Of a stretch of 37,317 nucleotides of DNA, positions 15,630 to 23,621 are shown piece after piece. The DNA is from Victivallaceae bacterium. Lineage in GTDB: Bacteria > Verrucomicrobiota > Lentisphaeria > Victivallales > Victivallaceae. The stretch's first letter is position 1, and each line of letters begins with the position of its first letter. A program made the translations under genes and the position numbers. A model generated the notes under the pieces. It saw only the letters and a list, made by a program, of their open reading frames with translations, had not been told where the DNA came from and made no database searches. The stretch covers positions 1 to 37,317 of the forward strand of contig JAKIUY010000037.1 of NCBI GenBank assembly GCA_021647315.1, in the 5' to 3' direction.

Positions 15630-17078
15630 ATGAAAATTTTACTGATTTCAACTAACAGAGAAATGTTGCCAATGCCGGTTGCTCCTATCGGGGTTGCCTA
15701 TCTGGGCGGGACGCTGCGTGCTAACGGTTATACCGTAGCTATCCTTGATCTCTGTTTTGAAAAGAATAGTGAGGCTGCTGTTTGTTCCCACATTCAAAGT
15801 TTCAACCCGGATATTATCGGGCTCTCATTGCGTAACCTTGACAATTCTACCGCATTCGGTTCTAAAAGCTATATTGTTGAGCTGAAGAAATTAACTGCGG
15901 TAATTAAAGATGCCAGTCTGGCAATTACGATCATCGGTGGTTCAGGATTTTCCAGTTCTCCACAACCATTATTGGAATATCTTGATCTGCCATACGGTAT
16001 TGTTGGTGAAGGTGAACAGGCATTGTTAGAATTTGTTCAGCAAATTGAAGCCGGGGGAAGTGTCAAAGCGATTCCGGGGTTAATATATAACCTTGATGGG
16101 CGTATAAAGCGTAATCCCGGGGCTTCATATATTGACCTAGATGAATTGCCTACCCCGGCGTGGGATTTAATCAACTATAAACGTTATATGCGGCGTGGCG
16201 GTTACGGTGCAATCCAAACCAAACGCGGTTGTGGCTTTAACTGTATCTATTGCAGCTATCCGGTGATTGAAGGCAGCCGTTACCGATTGCGTTCACCGCA
16301 ATTGGTGGTTGATGAAATTGAGCAGCTTCACCGTCAACATGGGATAAACTATTTTTTCTTTGTTGACAGTGTTTTTTCATTTCCCGAAGCTCATGCTAGA
16401 ATGATTTGTGAAGAGCTTATCAAGCGCAATTTGAATATTTCATGGGAAGCGATGACCAATCCATGCGGTATCAACGAAGATTTGGTCAGAGTGATGAAAC
16501 AATCCGGCTGTATCGGCGTAGAGGTCGGTATTGATACCGCAGCCCAAACCATGTTGGATAATTTAGGCAAAAGTTTTACTCAGTCAGATATCAGAACGGC
16601 AACAGAGCTTTATCAACGGTTTAAAATCCCATTTTCAATCTACCTGTTGATCGGCGGTCCGGGCGAAACTGAAGCAACAATCAACGAGACAGTTGAATTT
16701 TTAGATACAATAAGTCAACCGAATCAGCTGTTAATGAATTTCGGCATCAGAATTTATGCTGACACCCCACTGGCAAAACTGGCGCAACAGGCAGGTATTA
16801 TCGCGAATGAAACAGAATTGCTCAAACCCAAAGTCTATTTATCTGATAAATTGTCCAATGAGACATTTCCGCTATTAGATGAATATTGCCGTACGCGTCT
16901 CCACTGGAGCAATGCCACCGATTGGAATTCACCGCTCAGTGGCATGATGATGCACTTGGCACAACGCCTTCAGTTACGCCCATTTTGGAAACGGTCGAAG
17001 TTGCTGGGGGTTGCCAGAAAGTTGAAAATAACCGGTATCACTAGTAAACTTTATAAATTGGGTCAACAAGAAACTTAA
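15630..17078 (+). CDS. B12-binding-domain radical SAM enzyme
   Basis: 482 residues. Residues 1-140 form a cobalamin-binding-type Rossmann domain (MKILLISTNRE, PIGVAYLGGTLRANGYTVAILD, GIVGEGEQALLEF); the DxHxxG lower-ligand motif is absent, so base-off or lost binding is likely. The radical SAM domain has C201, C205 and C208 in RGCGFNCIYCSYP, followed by a GG-type SAM contact near LLIGGPGETEATI. Members of this broad family do methylations, cyclisations or ring modifications on lipids, tetrapyrroles and quinones. It is the first gene of a closely packed run leading to mqn genes, and 17 bases separate it from the flavodoxin-fold gene. The substrate cannot be told from sequence. Confidence 0.88.
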   Translation: MKILLISTNREMLPMPVAPIGVAYLGGTLRANGYTVAILDLCFEKNSEAAVCSHIQSFNPDIIGLSLRNLDNSTAFGSKSYIVELKKLTAVIKDASLAITIIGGSGFSSSPQPLLEYLDLPYGIVGEGEQALLEFVQQIEAGGSVKAIPGLIYNLDGRIKRNPGASYIDLDELPTPAWDLINYKRYMRRGGYGAIQTKRGCGFNCIYCSYPVIEGSRYRLRSPQLVVDEIEQLHRQHGINYFFFVDSVFSFPEAHARMICEELIKRNLNISWEAMTNPCGINEDLVRVMKQSGCIGVEVGIDTAAQTMLDNLGKSFTQSDIRTATELYQRFKIPFSIYLLIGGPGETEATINETVEFLDTISQPNQLLMNFGIRIYADTPLAKLAQQAGIIANETELLKPKVYLSDKLSNETFPLLDEYCRTRLHWSNATDWNSPLSGMMMHLAQRLQLRPFWKRSKLLGVARKLKITGITSKLYKLGQQET

Positions 17079-17095
17079 AAAAGGTAGAATAACTT

Positions 17096-17695
17096 ATGTC
17101 AGAATCATCAAAAAAAATTGTTGTTATTTCAGGTCATCCTTTGGCTGAAAGTTTTTGCGGCGCACTTAAAACCGCCTATTGTCGCGGCGCACGTCGAGTC
17201 GGGGCTGAAGTCAAAGAGATTGATATTTCAGCGTTAAACTTCAATCCAGAACTAAAATATGGTTATACAAAAATTCAACCGTTAGAAGCTGATTTGCTAC
17301 AAGCTCAGGCGACGATAGAATGGGCCGAACACCTGGTATTTATCTATCCAGTCTGGTGGGGTGGGATGCCGGCAAAAATGAAAGGTTTTATTGACCGGAC
17401 ATTTCATCCTACTTGGGCATTTTCATTTGACCCGGGGGCTAAGTTGCCAACGAAGCTGCTGACTGGACGTTCCGGCGGCATGATATTGACCATGGATAAT
17501 TACCCCCTGATCTTCAGATTATTATACGGCATGCCGGCAGTGCGGCAGATGAAAAAGATGATTTTGAATTTCTGTGGCATCAAACCGGTATGGTTTAAAC
17601 TGTTCGGCTCAGTAAAAATAGCAACAGCAAGCAAACGGAAAAAATGGTTAAAAACAGCAGAAAAACAGGGTGCGAAGGATGGTTTTAATGGTTAA
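17096..17695 (+). CDS. NAD(P)H:quinone oxidoreductase-like flavodoxin-fold protein
   Basis: 199 residues of the NQO1/MdaB/KefF group. SGHPLAESFCGALKTAY at 12-28 is the FMN/FAD phosphate loop. ADLLQAQATIEWAEHLVFIYPVWWGGMPAKMKGFIDRTF at about 61-100 is the diagnostic flavin contact region. The C-terminus is shorter than NQO1 and resembles bacterial members. It would transfer two electrons from NAD(P)H to a quinone or supply electrons to a partner enzyme. Lying inside a menaquinone-type operon supports a quinone substrate. AAGGT precedes the ATG. Confidence 0.9.
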   Translation: MSESSKKIVVISGHPLAESFCGALKTAYCRGARRVGAEVKEIDISALNFNPELKYGYTKIQPLEADLLQAQATIEWAEHLVFIYPVWWGGMPAKMKGFIDRTFHPTWAFSFDPGAKLPTKLLTGRSGGMILTMDNYPLIFRLLYGMPAVRQMKKMILNFCGIKPVWFKLFGSVKIATASKRKKWLKTAEKQGAKDGFNG

Positions 17696-17736
17696 TAAAT
17701 ATTATCTGAACAAAATATAAAACGGGAGAGATTGAG

Positions 17737-18501
17737 ATGAATAAAATTATCCAAAAATTAATTATTGGGCTATTGATGACAATGCCACTATTGGTCGGAG
17801 CGGCAACAAATACAACGGAACTGCTTGCCAAAGGCGATCAGGCATATAATAAATTTGATAATATAACCGCGCGGAAATATTATCGTCAAGCCTATAATAT
17901 GGATCCGAACAATTATGCGGCATTGTTGAAACTGACTGCCGCTTGTAATAATATCGGAGAAGATAGTACAGACAAAGAACTGGCGAAAATATATTTTCTT
18001 AAAGCGATAAAATTTGCCCGTAAGTTGGTAAAAAAATATCCTAAAAAAGCTGAGGCATATTTTTATCTTGCCATGACCTACGGTAATCTCTCCCTCTATC
18101 GCAGTGGCCGTGGCAAAGCTGAAGCGGGACGTAATATCGAAAAATACGCCAAGCAGGCCATTGCGCTTGATCCAAATTATTCACCCGCCTACGTTACGCT
18201 CGGCATCTATTATCGCGAGGTGGCAAATCTCGGTTGGTTCACCAGAACAATTGCCAAAACGCTGGGTGGCGGGTTGCCGACCGGCACCATGGCGATGTCG
18301 GGAAGAATGCTCGAAATTGCCGTCGCCAAAGCCCCGAAAACGATCTATCCCCGTTATCAACTGGCGGTAACTCTGGAGATGATGAAGAAAAACAGTGAAG
18401 CATTAGCCGCCTACCGAAAGGTACTAAAACTGGCGATTACCGATCATCAGGACGCTGAAAAACAGCGAATTGCAGCCCAGAAAATAGAGGAATTGAAATG
18501 A
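17737..18501 (+). CDS. Exported tetratricopeptide-repeat protein
   Basis: 254 residues. A signal peptide covers residues 1-22 (MNKIIQKLIIGLLMTMPLLVGAA). The rest is helical, with TPR-like units starting near LLAKGDQAYNKFDNITARKYYRQAYNMDPNNYAALLKL and again at AEAYFYLAMTYGNLS, IALDPNYSPAYVTLGIYYREV and PRYQLAVTLEMMKKNSEALAAYRKVLKLA. It likely acts as a scaffold outside the cytoplasmic membrane. GGGAG precedes the start. Its last four bases overlap the next gene, so it belongs to the operon even though its compartment differs from the enzymes. Confidence 0.85.
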   Translation: MNKIIQKLIIGLLMTMPLLVGAATNTTELLAKGDQAYNKFDNITARKYYRQAYNMDPNNYAALLKLTAACNNIGEDSTDKELAKIYFLKAIKFARKLVKKYPKKAEAYFYLAMTYGNLSLYRSGRGKAEAGRNIEKYAKQAIALDPNYSPAYVTLGIYYREVANLGWFTRTIAKTLGGGLPTGTMAMSGRMLEIAVAKAPKTIYPRYQLAVTLEMMKKNSEALAAYRKVLKLAITDHQDAEKQRIAAQKIEELK

Positions 18502-19502
18502 TTGATATAGCAAAACGTTTAGAGATTTTAAAACTGCACAGCGACCCCGTCTGGGGCAGCCCTTACTGGATTGAGTTTTTCAGTAAATCGACGCTTACGA
18601 TTGAAGCAGTGGCAGAACATCCATTGATCATGCCAGCAATGGATCCGGAAGTATTGCGCAATTCACCATTGGAACGGTTTATTCCGAAAAAAGTTATTCA
18701 GGAGCAGCCTTACCTGATTACCGGTGAAACTTCTGGATTTTCAGGTAAACCGATTATGACGGTCTTCTCCGAGCCGGAATTTGAAACAGGTTTTGTCACG
18801 CCATTTCTGCAACGAGCCATGGAGGTTGATTTCCCGGTGCGTGGTAAATGGTTGTGGGCCGGACCTTCCGGACCGCATATCGTCGGCAAAGCGATCAGAG
18901 CTATTCTGAAAACAGCCGGTGGTTTTGATCCTTTTACGTTGGATTTTGATCCTCGTTGGTATAAACGATTGCCGGAAAATTCAATGTCTCGGGAACGTTA
19001 CTTCAAACATATTGAAGAACAGCTTTTCGCCATTATCAATACGCAAAAAGTTGATGTATTGTTTTCAACTCCGCCGGTAATTCGGATGTTGACCGAGAAG
19101 ATGGCTGAACCCGAACGTCATGCGATCCGCGGAGTTCACTATGGCGGTATTTCCACTGACTACAGTGAATATCAGCATTTCAAAGCGGCATTCCCTAATG
19201 CGGTTCATCTAAATGGTTATGGCAATAGTCTTTTCGGAGTTTTTCTGGAGGCAAGTTTTGAACCAGATGGCATTGAATACAGCACGGCGTCTGAGCGAGT
19301 AGAACTGGAGCTGGTTAAGAATAATTCGGCGGCTATCACCAAAGTTGCCGTTGGCGAAACCGGTCAGGTAATGCTCTCACGTTATGATGAAAGCTTTATG
19401 ATTATCAATATGCTGGAAAGAGATATTGCGGTAAAAACGGTCAACGGCATAAGAAACCCTCACCCTGAAGAAAAATATAAACAAGTAAAGGTCTTATACT
19501 AA
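18498..19502 (+). CDS. Short adenylate-forming (ANL superfamily) enzyme, phenylacetate-CoA-ligase/LuxE-like
   Basis: 334 residues. GETSGFSGKP at 76-85 matches the P-loop (A3) motif TSGxTGKP of acyl-adenylating enzymes. VHLNGYGNSLFGV is the A5-like segment, and GQVMLSRYDESFMIINMLERD is like the A7 region. The family's mobile C-terminal domain (about 100-130 residues with the catalytic Lys) is missing: the protein ends soon after A7. It might only bind or adenylate a carboxylate and pass it to a partner, as LuxE-type proteins do. In this operon a candidate substrate is the carboxylate of a naphthoate or a precursor. It overlaps the TPR gene by 4 bases and the U32 gene by one. Confidence 0.7.
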   Translation: MIDIAKRLEILKLHSDPVWGSPYWIEFFSKSTLTIEAVAEHPLIMPAMDPEVLRNSPLERFIPKKVIQEQPYLITGETSGFSGKPIMTVFSEPEFETGFVTPFLQRAMEVDFPVRGKWLWAGPSGPHIVGKAIRAILKTAGGFDPFTLDFDPRWYKRLPENSMSRERYFKHIEEQLFAIINTQKVDVLFSTPPVIRMLTEKMAEPERHAIRGVHYGGISTDYSEYQHFKAAFPNAVHLNGYGNSLFGVFLEASFEPDGIEYSTASERVELELVKNNSAAITKVAVGETGQVMLSRYDESFMIINMLERDIAVKTVNGIRNPHPEEKYKQVKVLY

Positions 19503-21565
19503 TGAATAATATAAAAACACCGAACATTGAACGTTTAACATCGACTGCTGACAGATTGGCGACGATTAAACGGCCGGAACTGCTGGCACCGGCAGGACGT
19601 GAAGATGTCTTTTATGCCGTTTTGAATGCCGGAGCGGATGCGGTTTATCTGTCGGGTAAACAGTTTAATATGCGGCGGCACCGGAAAGATTTTAATTTCA
19701 GCAATGAGGCTCTGAAACGGGTCGTTGACTATGCACACAACCTGGGACGCAAAGTTTATATAACGGTCAATATTTTAATTGGCGAACATGAACTTGCCGA
19801 ATTGGTGGAATACCTTAAATTTCTGGAAACGATTGCCGTTGATTCAATTATTATTCAGGATTATGGAGTAATTGAAATCTGCCGCAAGCAGAACATTAAT
19901 ATTCCACTGCACTCAAGCACGATGATGAATGTCAACAGTGCAGTTAGTGCTCTGTTGCTCAAAGAATATGGCTTTACCCGGGTTGTCACCTCCAGAGATA
20001 TCACAATTGATGAGGTCAGACGGCTGGCTGAAACCGCTGGTATTGAGTCGGAATATTTTATTCATGGCGATATGTGCTCAGTTCAATCCGGGCAGTGCCA
20101 CGGTAGTGGCATTATTTTCGGAAAAAGCAGCAATCGTGGACAATGTATGAAACCATGCCGGTGGTCTTATGATATGGTATCGGAAACCAGCGGGACGCTG
20201 GTGAAAAGCAACGCTTATCTGTTGGCATCTAAGGATCTATGCCTAATCGAACAACTGCCTGAACTGATCAATGCCGGCATTGATTCACTAAAAATCGAAG
20301 GCAGAATGAAACCGGCGGAAACGTTGAGCCGGATTGTCGCCGTCTATCGCCGGGCAATTGACAGCTATTGTGATAATCCATTGGGATATCATCGCGACTT
20401 CAATGATATTACCGATATTTATAATAATCGGGCGAGAGATTTGAGCACCGGTTTTGCCTTCAAAACACCTGACGATGAGTTTTTTGATATGGGTGGTGAG
20501 CGTGAACCATTATTTCTCTCCTATAGTGGCAAGCTGCATAATATCACTGACTGGAACAAAGATATTTTCAGCGATAATGCGGCAATTGTCACCAATGCAG
20601 TGACTAGCGGCAATGAAATAAGCTGCGTTGCCGGCAACATGGCGACCGCTCAGGCCGCATTCGCCAGCGGAGTGGATAATCTGATTATCTCTTACGAAGG
20701 TGACTTGGAAATAGACTCAAAATGGGATTTTGACGAACTAAAAAACTTGGCAGAACAATGCCGCGACAGCGAACGGCGCTTTATCTTCAGTACTCCGAAA
20801 ATTATTACTGAACGCGAACTGCGGGAATTTCAATATGCGGTAGAAATGCTGGGTGAAGCGGTTGATACCTACCTGGTCAGTGGTATTGCGGCAATTGACT
20901 GTCTGCGCAGGAAAAACAAAAAAATCTGGATTGATTCAAGTTGCAATGTTATCAATTCAAAGGCTTATGATTTTTTTGCCGAACTCGGTTGTGAACGCGT
21001 CTTACCCGCAATTGAATCTTCATTTGATAATCTGGCGTCAATGCTTATTGACCGCCCGCAAACATCGTTGGATGTTATGATTCATGGGCCACTGCTGTCA
21101 ATGTTGGTCGAACATTGCCTGGTGGGCATGAATACCCAACATATCAGCAAACGTGATTTCTGCAAAATGCCGTGTCAATTTGAGCAATTTGCATTAGTTG
21201 ACCGCAAGGGCAATCGGCGCATTATTCATACCGATAAATTCTGCCGCAACCATGTGATGTTAGAACACGATCTCTGTGTACTGCCATCCCTGAACTCATT
21301 TATGAAACTCGGACACCACAGTTTCAGAATTGACGCTCGGCTCTATTCGCCGGAAGATACCGCATTTCTCGTTAAATTTTACAAAGAGACCCTGAACCGA
21401 CCAGCGGAACTTGCGACACAAATCGCTGAATTTCAGCACTATTTTACCGACCGTAAATTTTCTTACGGCGGTTACCTGCGCGGCATCACCGGCGATGCGA
21501 AAATTTCACTGTTAGACCTAAAAAAGGAGGAGAAAAATGAAGCCTGCTGCACAACATGTGGTTGA
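19502..21565 (+). CDS. Two-barrel U32 protein, UbiU-UbiV-like fusion
   Basis: 687 residues holding two U32 TIM barrels. Barrel 1 starts at PELLAPAGREDVFYAVLNAGADAVYL (25-50) and has YFIHGDMCSVQSGQC, then GQCMKPCRW: C192, C199, C215, C219, and C247 in SKDLC. Barrel 2 begins near residue 374 (CVAGNMATAQAAFASGVDNLIISYEG) and has VMIHGPLLSMLVEHC, then FCKMPCQF: C539, C554, C558, and C581. Each half can thus ligate a [4Fe-4S] cluster, as UbiU and UbiV do. Other U32 proteins (RlhA, TrhP) hydroxylate RNA bases. Normal U32 proteins have one catalytic barrel of about 300-450 residues. A hydroxylase role without O2 is inference. The last residues (ACCTTCG) lie in the overlap with the next gene. Confidence 0.85.
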   Translation: MNNIKTPNIERLTSTADRLATIKRPELLAPAGREDVFYAVLNAGADAVYLSGKQFNMRRHRKDFNFSNEALKRVVDYAHNLGRKVYITVNILIGEHELAELVEYLKFLETIAVDSIIIQDYGVIEICRKQNINIPLHSSTMMNVNSAVSALLLKEYGFTRVVTSRDITIDEVRRLAETAGIESEYFIHGDMCSVQSGQCHGSGIIFGKSSNRGQCMKPCRWSYDMVSETSGTLVKSNAYLLASKDLCLIEQLPELINAGIDSLKIEGRMKPAETLSRIVAVYRRAIDSYCDNPLGYHRDFNDITDIYNNRARDLSTGFAFKTPDDEFFDMGGEREPLFLSYSGKLHNITDWNKDIFSDNAAIVTNAVTSGNEISCVAGNMATAQAAFASGVDNLIISYEGDLEIDSKWDFDELKNLAEQCRDSERRFIFSTPKIITERELREFQYAVEMLGEAVDTYLVSGIAAIDCLRRKNKKIWIDSSCNVINSKAYDFFAELGCERVLPAIESSFDNLASMLIDRPQTSLDVMIHGPLLSMLVEHCLVGMNTQHISKRDFCKMPCQFEQFALVDRKGNRRIIHTDKFCRNHVMLEHDLCVLPSLNSFMKLGHHSFRIDARLYSPEDTAFLVKFYKETLNRPAELATQIAEFQHYFTDRKFSYGGYLRGITGDAKISLLDLKKEEKNEACCTTCG
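21524..21530 (+). promoter_or_regulatory. Strong ribosome binding site inside the U32 gene
   Basis: AAGGAGG ends six bases before the ATG at 21537. It lies inside the 3' end of the U32 coding sequence and sets the aminotransferase start, giving a 29-base gene overlap. Confidence 0.85.
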
Positions 21566-22826
21566 TCTTAAAAACCAATATTTTATTCCATGCCTCTATC
21601 ATTTTTATCAGGAGCCGCCAGTTATTGTCAAAGGCGCAATGCAATACCTTTACGACAACGACGGCAAGCAATATACCGATTTTTATGCCGGCGTAACGGT
21701 GATGAATTGTGGGCACTGCAATCCTGAAATCATCGAACCGGCAATTGAGCAGATCAGAACGCTTCAGCATACAACCACGATCTATCTGACCAATCCGACC
21801 GTTGAACTTGGACGGAAACTGGTGGAATATCTGGACTGTGAACTGAAAAAACTGTTTTTTGTCAACAGCGGCAGTGAAGCCAATGAAGGAGCCATTCTTT
21901 TAAGTCGGCTCTATACCGGCAAACGAGGCATTATCGCCGTTAATGGCGGACTGCATGGCAGAACTGATCTGACCATGAATGCAACCGGCATCGAAATGTG
22001 GCGTACCGACCCGGACGAAACGTTGCCTATTCACTTTGTCCCCAAACCGCATTGTGCACAGTGTGAACTTAATTTGAGCCCGGACAGCTGCAATATGGCC
22101 TGCCTGAATGCCGTTGAAAACCTCTTGCAGTGCGAAACTGATATTGCGGCAATGATTATTGAACCAATTCAGGGTAACGGGGGCATTATTGTACCGCCTG
22201 ATGATTATTTCATTCGCCTGAAAACCATTCTTGCACAGCATAATGTGCTGTTAATTTTGGATGAAGTTCAGACCGGGCTCGGGCGTACTGGTACAACCTA
22301 CCGTTTTAAGTCACTTGGAATTGAACCGGATATCCTAACCACCGCTAAGGCGCTGGGTAACGGCTTCCCTATTGCCGCCTTCTGCACGACGAATAAAATT
22401 GCCGAAATTTATCGAAAGCCGGGGGCGTCAACCACCGGTGGTAATGCCGTTTCTGCCACCGCCGCGTTAGCCGTCATTGATTATCACGAAAAACATCAAC
22501 TGGCAGCGCAAGCCGCCGCACGCGGCAAATATCTGCGGGCAAAATTGGTAGAACTACAGCATGAATTTTCATTTGTTGCTGAAGTCAGAGGTGCGGGATT
22601 GATGCTCGGGATGGAATTAATGGCTGATGGCCAACCATTAACGACCGCAACGGATCAAATTCTGGAAATAATGAAAGATCGAGGTTTCCTAATTGGTAAA
22701 ACCGGCGTCAACCGTAATATTTTGACCTTTTTACCACCGCTGATTATCACGCAGGCTGACATCGACGCGATGCTCGAAGCATTGAGCTTCGCCCTTAACA
22801 CATTAAAAAAGCAGAGCAATAACTAA
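21537..22826 (+). CDS. Class III PLP-dependent aminotransferase with four-Cys segment
   Basis: 429 residues, full length for the class III (4-aminobutyrate/AGXT2-like) family. Landmarks: DFYAGVTVMNCGHCNPEI, the NSGSEANEGAI phosphate-binding region, GGLHGRT, the Asp in LLILDEVQTGLGR (D242), and the Schiff-base lysine K271 in TTAKALGNGFPIAAF. C173, C176, C185 and C189 in PHCAQCELNLSPDSCNMAC form a possible metal site also seen in one subgroup of this family. The amino group would go to or from a small keto acid or aldehyde; the substrate is not readable. Position between U32 and mqnA suggests work on the same product. Confidence 0.9.
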   Translation: MKPAAQHVVDLKNQYFIPCLYHFYQEPPVIVKGAMQYLYDNDGKQYTDFYAGVTVMNCGHCNPEIIEPAIEQIRTLQHTTTIYLTNPTVELGRKLVEYLDCELKKLFFVNSGSEANEGAILLSRLYTGKRGIIAVNGGLHGRTDLTMNATGIEMWRTDPDETLPIHFVPKPHCAQCELNLSPDSCNMACLNAVENLLQCETDIAAMIIEPIQGNGGIIVPPDDYFIRLKTILAQHNVLLILDEVQTGLGRTGTTYRFKSLGIEPDILTTAKALGNGFPIAAFCTTNKIAEIYRKPGASTTGGNAVSATAALAVIDYHEKHQLAAQAAARGKYLRAKLVELQHEFSFVAEVRGAGLMLGMELMADGQPLTTATDQILEIMKDRGFLIGKTGVNRNILTFLPPLIITQADIDAMLEALSFALNTLKKQSNN

Positions 22827-22889
22827 AACTTTACAGAATTATTTCTAACAGAACCATTTTTTGCAGAATAATTAACATAAGGAGTCAAA

Positions 22890-23621
22890 ATGAAAATAGG
22901 TATTATTAAATATATAAATTCTATTCCGTTAAGTCACGGCATAGAAAAGTATGGCGAAGTCATTCGCGATACTCCACGCAATTTAGCCAACCAATTTTTC
23001 GACGGTAAACTGGATTTTTCTTTTATTCCGGCAGTCGAATATATCAGAATGGAGAATTACTGTTCATTAGTGCCCGGCGTCACCATCTCATCGTTCGGCA
23101 CTACAGATTCAGTTACCCTGTTCTATAATGGATCAGTGCGACAAATAAAAAAAGTCAAACTCAGCAATGAATCACGAACCTCGAATTTTCTGGTCCGAGA
23201 GCTCCTCGAACATCATTACCAGCTCAATGTCCGCTATATTGAACATGGCAGTTGTGACGCAGAGGTGATTATCGGTGACAAAGCGCTGATTTCACATCAT
23301 CGTCGCTATGCAGACAAGATTGATATTGGTCAGGCCTGGCTGGAGATGACCGGTCTGCCAGTGGTCTATGCGGTATGTGTTGGACATAATCAACATGACG
23401 CACAACACTTTGCCCAGATAATCAACAAACTTACAGCCGATAATTTAGCGCATCTTGAACATATTTTAGCCGAACTGGGAGCTGATCGCTACTGCCAATA
23501 TATCAAAAACCTCAACTATTCATTTGAAACCCCACATCAAAAATCATTGGCCTATATGTCCCGACTCTATCAAGACAGATATGTCACAAAAAGGAGCCGT
23601 CAACTTGTCCATTGTCAATAA
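22890..23621 (+). CDS. mqnA: Chorismate dehydratase MqnA, futalosine pathway
   Basis: 243 residues, somewhat short for MqnA. It dehydrates chorismate to 3-enolpyruvylbenzoate, the first committed futalosine step. The solute-binding-protein-like fold shows IGIIKYINSIPLSHGIE at the start, LDFSFIPAVEYI, the SNESRTSNFLVRELL segment and AEVIIGDKALI, all as in MqnA. The C-terminal region after residue 200 has the usual helical hairpin. AAGGAG lies seven bases before the ATG. Together with MqnE, MqnC and MqnD downstream the assignment is firm. Confidence 0.9.
   Translation: MKIGIIKYINSIPLSHGIEKYGEVIRDTPRNLANQFFDGKLDFSFIPAVEYIRMENYCSLVPGVTISSFGTTDSVTLFYNGSVRQIKKVKLSNESRTSNFLVRELLEHHYQLNVRYIEHGSCDAEVIIGDKALISHHRRYADKIDIGQAWLEMTGLPVVYAVCVGHNQHDAQHFAQIINKLTADNLAHLEHILAELGADRYCQYIKNLNYSFETPHQKSLAYMSRLYQDRYVTKRSRQLVHCQ
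23591..23596 (+). promoter_or_regulatory. Ribosome binding site choosing a TTG start
   Basis: AAGGAG lies eight bases before the TTG at 23605, inside the end of mqnA. No such motif precedes the in-frame ATGs at 23524 or 23581. This decides the start of the SCP2-hydrolase gene. Confidence 0.65.
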
